A stretch of 64,000 bases of DNA from GCA-002733465 sp039969155. Its GTDB lineage: Bacteria; Pseudomonadota; Gammaproteobacteria; Enterobacterales; Kangiellaceae. Where the stretch lies: NCBI GenBank assembly GCA_039969155.1, contig JBDVOJ010000113.1, positions 12,093 through 76,092 on the forward strand. The letters are read 5' to 3'. Every line of letters starts with the position of its first letter. The stretch's first letter is position 1. The notes beneath the pieces are model-generated. The model searched no databases. It was not told the origin of the DNA and saw only the letters and a program-made list of their open reading frames with translations. Positions 54,765 to 62,710 of the stretch are shown here, in pieces. A program made the translations under genes and the position numbers.

Positions 54765-55226
54765 ATTTTGGCAAAAAAAGGGCCTCTTTTGACTTTATCT
54801 ATCAGCCTTCAATAACTAATTATTAAGTTACGGTTATTACACGATATGTGAAATGTGAAAAATAATGTTTAGGTAGGATCAGGTTTAACCATAAATATCG
54901 TTTGAGAAAGCATCATTAAACGGTTTTCTACTTATTTCGCAATTTTTCGAATGCAAAGCGATTTTAGAACGCGCTTTAATAATGAGTGGTGCAGACTACG
55001 AATTTGCGACGGGCCAAAAAGAAAACTTTCTTCTTTAATCTCCTTCCCGCATTAACGAATTAGCAGGTATATGTGAACTTATCTAGTACTCTGTTTCAAA
55101 CATTTCTTAGCCGACTAGATTTTGATTGCTATCAGTATTTTTAATAGAGGCAGCTGACTCTTAAACTACTCATATGTCTTATCTAAAAAGGGGGCGTCCG
55201 TTGAGTTTTGCTTGTTATGGTAATTC

Positions 55227-55255
55227 GGCAGAATATTTAACATATTTGTCAGTCT
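55227..55255 (+). promoter_or_regulatory. Shared 29-bp element, copy for the 55393 gene
   Basis: Read on the plus strand toward the gene, it starts GGCAGAATATTTAACAT and ends ATTTGTCAGTCT, in the same orientation as the copy at 54736-54764. It lies 137 bp before the ATG at 55393. Confidence 0.75.
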
Positions 55256-55392
55256 CAAAACATAGAAAAAGATAACAATGTATCGGTAGTGTGGAATAGC
55301 GTTGTTTGACTGCTGATATCGACTTGCCTTAATCCGCGCTCGAAAAACTCCGTAAAATTAAATCATTTCATAACCATACAGAAGGATGTCAC

Positions 55393-56379
55393 ATGAAAAA
55401 AATAGCCATTATCATATCAATGTTTCCAATTTACGCTATTGCTGCACCACCTCCTCTCCCTCCCGGTGTCGATAGCTGCGGTATACCTGCAAACAGCGTG
55501 GTTGGAGAAGAGTCAAATCACGAAGTAACGCTAAGAATTGTAAAACCTTCGGAATATGTATTAGCTGGACAAGATAACACTCTTACAGTAAAAACATATG
55601 GTGCGACTCAGTCTGTGGAGTGGTTTAACACTGCTGATGGGAGCATGGGAACATCTTCCCATACAAGGAGACCAGTTGGGAGTACTGAGAAATCAAAGAT
55701 ATTAAATCTACCCAGCGGTAAGCATACTGTATGGGCCACTTCTGTTGGTGAGGGGCTATTCAATATTACAGAGCTTGTAAACCATTACTATTGTGGTAGG
55801 GACGGAAATGGGCAACTAATAGAAGTAGATCAAAACACATATAATAATTGTCATTTGAGCTTACGAAGCACTTGGTTAGAAATCAAGGTCTTAGGTCAAG
55901 AGACGATTTCTTGGGACTTATGCGCTTACGATGAGATTATTGCAGTCGATAAGCCTATATCTGTTGTTAGCGCAAATTACACTGATACCGGCTCTAGAGT
56001 GGAAGGAAGTATTAGTGTGGAAGCGCAGATTGACCCAAACTCAAGGGCTGGAAGCGGTGAAGTAGAGCCTAAGTATGATATACAGGAATTCGCTATATCA
56101 GAATGGAACGGAAGACGCTGTGAAATTGTAGAAGAGTCGTCGTCATGGGTAAGCAGACGCCAAAACTCGACGAATAATTCATTTTCATTTAACTATTTTG
56201 GATGCGAGTACGAATTCAGATCTAGAGTTTTCGATGGTGAGTTTTATAGTAACTGGGATATCGTTACCGTTTCAGGTAGCGCCAGCTCAAATGGTTCTGG
56301 CGGTTCTGGTGGTTCAGGTAACCCTGGGGGACCTGGAGGAGGAAGTTGTTCTGGACCTTTCTGCGAAGAGGAGAATTAG
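55393..56379 (+). CDS. Secreted protein with glycine-rich tail, unknown
   Basis: The 328-residue protein has a signal peptide (cut near AIA-APP). The body is beta-rich with cysteines in pairs (DSCGIPAN, YYCGRDGNGQ, NNCHLSLR, WDLCAYDE, RRCEIVEE, GCEYEF), probably disulfide-bonded. The last 40 residues are a glycine/serine linker (GSGGSGGSGNPGGPGGGS) ending CSGPFCEEEN. I recognise no domain. It shares the upstream 29-bp element with the divergent gene at 53751. The start follows AGAAGGATG. Confidence 0.7.
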   Translation: MKKIAIIISMFPIYAIAAPPPLPPGVDSCGIPANSVVGEESNHEVTLRIVKPSEYVLAGQDNTLTVKTYGATQSVEWFNTADGSMGTSSHTRRPVGSTEKSKILNLPSGKHTVWATSVGEGLFNITELVNHYYCGRDGNGQLIEVDQNTYNNCHLSLRSTWLEIKVLGQETISWDLCAYDEIIAVDKPISVVSANYTDTGSRVEGSISVEAQIDPNSRAGSGEVEPKYDIQEFAISEWNGRRCEIVEESSSWVSRRQNSTNNSFSFNYFGCEYEFRSRVFDGEFYSNWDIVTVSGSASSNGSGGSGGSGNPGGPGGGSCSGPFCEEEN

Positions 56380-56871
56380 AAAAATATTTATTTAATTCGA
56401 TAGATACTCTGTTAAATAGCAAGAATTTTAGTTCTAATTATTGCTATTTAACTTGCTTCGATGCTCTTCGAAATAGGTGAATAGGGCGGGGGGCCTTCCT
56501 CGCGGGCAATCTTGAAGCTTAAAGTCGGGCAAGAATTGGGTTAATGATAAACCAACCGAAGTTCAATTCCCATGCTAAATCCCTGCGGTATTCGCTTCTT
56601 GTTGATTAGCTGTGGGCTCATGAGCCGTAGCAACTAACACAAAATACAATGTAACCATAACTAATAAAATTAAGATTCAACATCCAGTCTGGCTTGGTTA
56701 AGTCTAATCACTTAAAAATTTGTTGGTATAGATTTGTTTCAATACAATGTTTAGATAGATAATCAAGTTTATGCCAATGGGTAAAACATATTCTTAACTT
56801 GGTAAATTGGTATTTTCAACTTGAACTTAATTTCAACAACGAGAGCATTGGATTTAGCGTCGGGGCAAAAG
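56380..56871. other. Intergenic, 492 bp, with inverted repeats
   Basis: No gene is supported. GTTAAATAGCAA (56411-56422) and TTGCTATTTAAC (56441-56452) form a perfect 12-bp inverted repeat that probably ends the upstream transcript. GGCTCATGAGCC (about 56609-56620) is a perfect 12-bp palindrome. The right part should contain the promoter of the protease gene. Confidence 0.5.
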
Positions 56872-57813
56872 ATGAAAGAATTTAAAAAAGTAGTACTGAC
56901 CACACTCGTTTTATTGGCCTGGGTAAGCAACTTTAATGCGAATGCCATCATTCGTCGTCATGATGTTGATGATTCAATGTACTTAATGGATCAAAATGAA
57001 TATGCATTTAATGTTTATTGGGGATGTTCTTCCAGCCTAATTCATGAACGGTGGTTGTTGACGGCTGCACACTGTATTGCAGGCTATGATGGCAACGGTA
57101 TTTCTACTCCAAGTTCTTTAGAAATTCTAGATGTGACTTATTTTGTCGAGTCAGAATTCTATCATCCAGAATATGTCTCCGTCCGACAAATAGATTACGA
57201 TGAAAGAAAGAATGACATTGCTTTAGTTAAGCTGCAAAGTCCAGTCGATAATGTCTCCCCAGTAAGTCTTTATGAAGGAGATGATGAACTTGGTCAAGAG
57301 GTTGAGATTTGGGGTTTTGGGCATAGCGGAGATGGTGTCGCAGGCCAAGTTATGCCCTGCGGAAGCGAGCCTTGTAGTCAAGAACTTAGACGCGGTACTA
57401 GTCAGGTTTCATTAGTATCAAATCATGAACTAACCTTCAGGTTCCGATCGCCAGATGAAGCTAGTGTTACTGAATTTGAAGGGCATATTGGTAATGGCGA
57501 TAGCGGTGGGGCAGCGATTATAATTGTTGATGGCCAGCGTTATGTTGTTGGTGTAGGTTCAACCGGAAAGTTTAACAATAAGCCGTTTAAGTATGGTTCT
57601 AATTCAATCTATGAACGCGTTTCTGTGCATATGAATTGGATTAAGGAAGTAATGGGTGATGATTTTCCCGGAGAATATAACGGACCACTATATAGTGAGA
57701 CCAACCCTCCTATTTCTAATGATGTGGAAACTGATTCATCGGGTGGCGGAGGTTTAACTTTGTTCAGTTTATTACTTCTTTTTACATTGAGAGTTCTCAG
57801 AATTGAAAACTAG
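56872..57813 (+). CDS. Trypsin-like serine protease with GlyGly-CTERM
   Basis: The 313-residue protease has a signal peptide (cut near ANA-I) and the trypsin triad H67 (LTAAHCIAG), D115 (NDIALVKL) and S211 (GNGDSGGAA). A C-terminal tail has GGGG (291-294), a hydrophobic span and a basic end (RVLRIEN), the GlyGly-CTERM sorting signal recognised by rhombosortase in gammaproteobacteria. It is probably released or lipid-modified at the cell surface by the type II pathway. ATG 56872 is chosen because the upstream TTG adds a non-signal stretch. Confidence 0.9.
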   Translation: MKEFKKVVLTTLVLLAWVSNFNANAIIRRHDVDDSMYLMDQNEYAFNVYWGCSSSLIHERWLLTAAHCIAGYDGNGISTPSSLEILDVTYFVESEFYHPEYVSVRQIDYDERKNDIALVKLQSPVDNVSPVSLYEGDDELGQEVEIWGFGHSGDGVAGQVMPCGSEPCSQELRRGTSQVSLVSNHELTFRFRSPDEASVTEFEGHIGNGDSGGAAIIIVDGQRYVVGVGSTGKFNNKPFKYGSNSIYERVSVHMNWIKEVMGDDFPGEYNGPLYSETNPPISNDVETDSSGGGGLTLFSLLLLFTLRVLRIEN

Positions 57814-57848
57814 CAGGCTATGTTTCGAGAGAGGTTCGATAAAATAAG

Positions 57849-57886
57849 GACGACGAAAGGAGTAACAAAAGAATCGTCGTCATTTT
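57849..57886 (+). terminator. Hairpin terminator after protease gene
   Basis: GACGACGA (57849-57856) and TCGTCGTC (57874-57881) form an 8-bp stem with a 17-nt loop, followed by ATTTTTG. It overlaps the stop codon of the converging sensor gene by 2 bp. Confidence 0.6.
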
Positions 57887-60800
57887 TGATTGACGAATTG
57901 AGTTGGGGTCATACTATACTGAGCTTTAAAGCATTTACTAAAATAATTTTGCGATGAAAATCCTACTTCAAAAGCGGTGTAACTAGCTGACTTACCTGCA
58001 CGAAGTATTTCTTTGGATTTTTCCAACCTAAACCTTCTGAGGTATTCATTGGGAGTCATATCAACAATACTTCTTAGCTTTCTGTAGAATTGGCGCTCTC
58101 CCATATTGACCGAGCTTGCAATATCACTCACTGATAGCTCTGCTTCCATATAAACGAGCTCAATATTCTCGTTTAGTTGTTCGATAAATTCTAGCTGTAA
58201 TCTTTGAGTATTTGACTCAACAATGGATAATTTATCTGATTCAATGGACTCAACAACTTTTGCTTCTGTGTGACTAGATTCTTCAAATACCGATTCACTA
58301 AATCTTCGTTTGAGAATATTTCGAATCTCGATAAGATTTGAGATTCGGATTATTAACTCTTCCACATCAAATGGTTTAGTAATGTATTCATCCGCTTTTT
58401 CTTGCCAGCCTTTAAGGCGGCTATCTCTGTCTCCGCGAGCGGTGAGTAAAACCACTGGTATGTGGTTAGTTACTTGTGTTTCGCGTAATGCCTTTGTGGT
58501 TTCATAGCCATCAAGTTTTGGCATCATAATATCGCTAATAATTAAATCCGGTACTTCCTGAATAGCAAGCTCTAGCCCAACTTGACCATTTGCTGCCACT
58601 AAGGTGTTAAATTGCTGACTTATGCTTTCCTCTATGTACTGGCGCATATCGTCATTATCTTCGATAATTAAAATAGTCGGTTTATCTGAAGACAAATTTA
58701 ACTCTGTCGATTTAACAAGAGCATTCTTGTCAGGAGAGTTCCTAGAAAAATTCATCAATTCCATGGCGATAATTTCATCGTTTTGGTGGACGCTTATTTC
58801 AGATTCGTCTACTTCATTAATGATGGGCAAAGTCACTGATATGGTTGTGCCTACACTGAGTTCACTCTCCAATTTAACCGAGCCACTATGAGACTCTACA
58901 AGGCTCTTAACCAAAGCTAACCCAATTCCAGAGCCGGTAACTTGTTCACTATTCTCATCCATGACACGGTTAAAGCGTTCAAACACATTGGAGAGTTTGT
59001 CCTCCGCAATCCCTATACCTGAATCAGAAACTCGAATGTGATATTGGTTATCTTTATCTCGTACTGCGCTAATGGTAATAGCGCCTCCCGACTTAGTGTA
59101 CTTAATTGCATTTGAAAGCAAGTTGACTACAATTTTTTCTGTCGCATCTGGTGTAAAATCAAAACAAACCGAATCGATTTGGCTAATTTCAAATGATAGC
59201 TTCTTGTCCTTTGCAAGATCAGCGAAAGCCTCGGCTACTAATTGAATAATCTTGCCGATAGCCTGTGGTGATTTCTGTGTTATCGCCTTAACTCTAAATG
59301 TTTCTAAGTTGAGTAATTGGTCGACCATGCGCAGTAGCCGCAAAGAATTACGCTGAATAATATTTAATTTATTATTATATTTATCTTCTTGTGTCCAAGC
59401 TTTCAACTGTTTAACTGGGCCTAGAATAAGAGTCAGCGGAGTTCTAAATTCGTGCGAGACATTAGCGAATTCTTCATTCTTACGAGAAAGAAGTTGTTCG
59501 ACTTTCTCTTTTTCTGTAGCGAGTTCTTTGGTTCTGTTGTTTACGGTGTTCTCTAAGTCAGATGCGCGTTTTTGCAATGCGCTAGTGCGATATTTTATAA
59601 AACCAAATACGGCCAAAATAAATGTGATGGCATAAATTAGATAAGCTGTAGGCGATGCCCACGGTGCTGGTTTTACGTGAATCTTTACAGTTCGGGGTGT
59701 GTGGTTCCAAATTCCATGATTATTTGATGCCTTGACCTTGAATACATAATCGCCAGGAGGCAAGTTACTATAACTAGCTCGTCTAAATTTGGCATCAGTA
59801 TAGTTCCAATCTTCGTCCCAGTTTTCTAACATAAAGGCATATTTATTTCGCTTGGGATCGGCATAGTGTTGAGCGGAAAACTCAAATCCAAAAACATAGT
59901 CTCTATGGGAGAGGGTAATTTCTTCGAGCCTTGAAGTTGGAGAGGGTAGCGTAAATCCGTTATTGGACTCTCCAAAGTTTAGAATTTCATTGAAGTAATA
60001 GAAATTTGACAAAACAACATTAGGAGGAATCTGGTTGTCCTTAACTCTCTTCGGAAAAAAACTAGTTAAACCTTTTCTACTTCCAAAAAAGACTTCTCCT
60101 TTTTCTGATATATACTTAGCCCCATTAGTAAAGTTTTCTCCTTGAAGACCATCTTCACTATGAAAGTTCGTGATCTCCTTAGGAGCTAAACTCACTCGAC
60201 TGATTCCATTGATACCTGACACCCAAATAGCGCCATGAGAATCCTCCAGAATCGAAGAAAAACCGTTGATTGCTGGCAGAGTTTCCGCATCCTGAAAGCT
60301 AGCGATTAGGTTTCCATTAGGTTGAAATACGGATAATGCATAGTTGTCGATGCCTAGCCAAATGTTATCTTTTGAATCTATATGAAGCGCTCTTATAGCT
60401 TTGCTTGTTTCATCAGCACCTCCCCAGTTTACTTTCTTCAAGCGTTCTTGTTCGTCAATTACAAAAAGTCCTTTTACACTACCAACATAACCCTCTCCAT
60501 TGCTTGTATAGTTTAGTGAGGTTGTTCGAGTTCCAGAATATCCACTATCTTGATATTGTAATAAAGTAAATGTATTTTCCGAGTTGTTTTTTTTGAATAC
60601 CCCGGATGTTGTTATTAGGAAGTAGGAACCATCCTGAGTATGATAGCCATCGAAAATATAGGTTTCAGGAAATTGTAAATCGGGTTTGCTCACTTCAAGT
60701 GAATTCATGTTAACTATGTCAGTCCCAAACTTTGTATTGATAACCAGCTCATCAGGGTTTTCTGGGTGCATAAAAACGGTTCGAACTTCCGAGTAGGAAA

Positions 60801-62013
60801 GGCTATTAGTTTTACTTTTTGTGCTTTCTAAGAGAAAACATTCTTGCTCAGAAGAGTTGAATCTGACAAGGCCTTGCTGTGTACCGAGCCAAATTCTTTC
60901 CTTTTTATCTTCTAGAATAGAATAGATTACTGGGGACTTTAGGCAATTCAAACTGCTAGAAGAGTCAAAGAGTCTCTTAAAGTTGCTTGAATCTAGGTTT
61001 AAAAAATTCAACCCGGCGTTAAACGTTCCAATCCAAAGGCCACCGGTAAGGTCTCTAGTTAACGAATACGCATCATAGTCAGACAGAGAATGAATGTCAT
61101 CTTTTGAATAGACCAGATTATTAACAATCGAATTGTCACCTGATAAACGAAATAATCCCTGGTTGCGAGTAGCGACCCAAACATTTTCTTTATCAGTCTC
61201 AGTAATTGAATAAACGAAATCCCTAATGCGGTCTTCAAGAATTTGAGTTTGAACTTTATTTGAGTAATCAATCGAATATAAGCCATTACTTGTGCCTGCT
61301 AATATTCGCTCGTTGTTTTGTTGGAATAGAGTCTGAACAATTAATTGAGAGTGTTGATTATCGAAAGGGCTTAGTTTTAAAGTATTTGTATCGAATTTTA
61401 GTAAACCATCATTGGTTCCTAATAATAATTCCTCGTCTATTTCTAAGATCGAATTTATTCTTGTTTTGTTATAGCTGTTATTATTTTTGCTTGAGGAGCT
61501 TTGGTAGACTACCGAAGTGAGGTCATGATTAACACCGACAAGCCCTTCATTTGTCCCTAACCAATAGATTCCTTTACGTGACTGAATGATAGAGAAAACT
61601 GCTAACTCTTCGAGTTTTTTTCCAGTTGGCAGGAGGATCGGAATAGTTTCCAAAGATTTTGATGAGTCGTTAATTCTTGATAGTCCAGACCACGTGCCAA
61701 CGATCAAGCTACTTTGCTCATCAACATAAATAGAACGAACTATATTAGAATTGTTACTTCCAACTTCATTCGAAGCGTTTCTAAAAACCCTAAAGTCAGC
61801 ACCATTGTATTGTACTAACCCATTTCCGGTACCTAGCCAAATACTATTTTTATCATCGACCAACAACGTCCAAATGGTTCTACTTGGTAATCCATCTTCA
61901 ACCCCAAAGTGTGTAAATTTGGGGTTTGTTCCCACCGCAGAGCTAACAGAGTGCCCAGTGAGTATATATACAAAGAGCAGGAAACCAAATAGCGACCTAG
62001 AGCTTCGTTTCAT
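57880..62013 (-). CDS. Second hybrid two-component sensor-regulator
   Basis: The 1377-residue paralogue of the 48947-53098 protein has the same order: signal peptide, propeller repeats (for example SIWLGTGNGLVQYNG, GGLWIGTFNAGLNFL), Y_Y_Y (about 715-775), a membrane segment, kinase (H854), receiver (D1161) and AraC-type HTH. Identity is highest from the kinase to the receiver and lower in the propeller, which suggests different ligands with shared signalling parts. A small three-cysteine gene lies 20 bp upstream. It converges on the protease gene. Confidence 0.95.
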   Translation of the reverse strand: MKRSSRSLFGFLLFVYILTGHSVSSAVGTNPKFTHFGVEDGLPSRTIWTLLVDDKNSIWLGTGNGLVQYNGADFRVFRNASNEVGSNNSNIVRSIYVDEQSSLIVGTWSGLSRINDSSKSLETIPILLPTGKKLEELAVFSIIQSRKGIYWLGTNEGLVGVNHDLTSVVYQSSSSKNNNSYNKTRINSILEIDEELLLGTNDGLLKFDTNTLKLSPFDNQHSQLIVQTLFQQNNERILAGTSNGLYSIDYSNKVQTQILEDRIRDFVYSITETDKENVWVATRNQGLFRLSGDNSIVNNLVYSKDDIHSLSDYDAYSLTRDLTGGLWIGTFNAGLNFLNLDSSNFKRLFDSSSSLNCLKSPVIYSILEDKKERIWLGTQQGLVRFNSSEQECFLLESTKSKTNSLSYSEVRTVFMHPENPDELVINTKFGTDIVNMNSLEVSKPDLQFPETYIFDGYHTQDGSYFLITTSGVFKKNNSENTFTLLQYQDSGYSGTRTTSLNYTSNGEGYVGSVKGLFVIDEQERLKKVNWGGADETSKAIRALHIDSKDNIWLGIDNYALSVFQPNGNLIASFQDAETLPAINGFSSILEDSHGAIWVSGINGISRVSLAPKEITNFHSEDGLQGENFTNGAKYISEKGEVFFGSRKGLTSFFPKRVKDNQIPPNVVLSNFYYFNEILNFGESNNGFTLPSPTSRLEEITLSHRDYVFGFEFSAQHYADPKRNKYAFMLENWDEDWNYTDAKFRRASYSNLPPGDYVFKVKASNNHGIWNHTPRTVKIHVKPAPWASPTAYLIYAITFILAVFGFIKYRTSALQKRASDLENTVNNRTKELATEKEKVEQLLSRKNEEFANVSHEFRTPLTLILGPVKQLKAWTQEDKYNNKLNIIQRNSLRLLRMVDQLLNLETFRVKAITQKSPQAIGKIIQLVAEAFADLAKDKKLSFEISQIDSVCFDFTPDATEKIVVNLLSNAIKYTKSGGAITISAVRDKDNQYHIRVSDSGIGIAEDKLSNVFERFNRVMDENSEQVTGSGIGLALVKSLVESHSGSVKLESELSVGTTISVTLPIINEVDESEISVHQNDEIIAMELMNFSRNSPDKNALVKSTELNLSSDKPTILIIEDNDDMRQYIEESISQQFNTLVAANGQVGLELAIQEVPDLIISDIMMPKLDGYETTKALRETQVTNHIPVVLLTARGDRDSRLKGWQEKADEYITKPFDVEELIIRISNLIEIRNILKRRFSESVFEESSHTEAKVVESIESDKLSIVESNTQRLQLEFIEQLNENIELVYMEAELSVSDIASSVNMGERQFYRKLRSIVDMTPNEYLRRFRLEKSKEILRAGKSASYTAFEVGFSSQNYFSKCFKAQYSMTPTQFVNQK

Positions 62014-62033
62014 TTTTAAAGGAATGTATTTGT

Positions 62034-62369
62034 TTACGGGTTAAGCACTTCTGTTATTTCTACTTGGCATTCATGAGTGTCAACTTTCTCATAAATCTTC
62101 AATCCAGGAAGGTACTTTACATTTACTTGAGCGCTCAATAGATGTTTTGTTCCGTCGTCGTCTTCAGGCGGGTTTACTACTGGGCAATTTCCGGCAAAAA
62201 TTAGTTGTTGCTTGTAGCGGTGAGTTTCACCAGTTTCAGCGTTAGTATGATCATAAAGACACATCTTAGTCGTTTGACTTGGACCACCGCCAGGAAATGC
62301 TGTTGATGTTTGAGCAGATAAAGCAATCCCTAGAATTGTCATCATACTAATAAATATTTTTAACTTCAT
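62034..62369 (-). CDS. Second small secreted three-cysteine protein
   Basis: The 111-residue protein has a signal peptide and three cysteines (KMCLYDHT, GNCPVVNPPED, HECQVEIT) that match the positions of the 53115 product. The start at 62369 has GGAAG upstream; the 62384 start would add MEVVK. It lies 20 bp before the second giant sensor gene and is probably cotranscribed. It is a likely partner or signal carrier of that sensor, by analogy with the other pair. Function is unproven. Confidence 0.65.
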   Translation of the reverse strand: MKLKIFISMMTILGIALSAQTSTAFPGGGPSQTTKMCLYDHTNAETGETHRYKQQLIFAGNCPVVNPPEDDDGTKHLLSAQVNVKYLPGLKIYEKVDTHECQVEITEVLNP

Positions 62370-62710
62370 TTTTACAACTTCCATTTTATTATTTGTGAAA
62401 GAGAGCTGTTATTACAAGTCAAATCCCTGCTCGCTCTCAATGATATAAGCGAATACTATTCGCCGATGAGATAATACATTGAAACACTTCACCATCGCAA
62501 ATCGAATAGTGATTTACTCGGTTTTTGGTATCTTTCACTAATTATTAGGTTAAGAATATTTAGTCCCTTTTCTATGCGCTACTTAGTCTAAGTAGCTGTT
62601 TTTCTTTAAAATGTCTGAATTTTACTTGTCAATGTCAGGATAGTTTCAATGCTGGTGTCCAGTTTGCTTAATAATCACCGGCAAATAAGTTTTGGTTTAA
62701 GGACATTGAA
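62370..62710. other. Divergent intergenic, 341 bp
   Basis: It separates the second small-protein/sensor operon from the Fn3 gene. GCGAATACTATTCGC (62449-62463) is a 15-bp perfect palindrome around a central C. AGAATATTTA (62553-62562) is identical to the core of the 29-bp element at 55227. No gene is seen. Confidence 0.5.

Larger units (their letters stand above)
54603..55392. other. 790-bp divergent intergenic region with shared 29-bp element
   Basis: No gene is evident. Two inverted copies of a 29-bp element (54736-54764 and 55227-55255) flank a 460-bp interior, each 133-137 bp before the start codon of the gene it faces. The interior holds A/T-rich sequence and no convincing reading frame longer than about 20 codons. 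The region may contain two promoters under a common regulator. Confidence 0.7.

Noticed and set aside
56560..56620. tRNA-like stretch with GTTCAATTCCC
   Set aside because: It resembles a T-loop, but no matching acceptor, D or anticodon arms fold around it.
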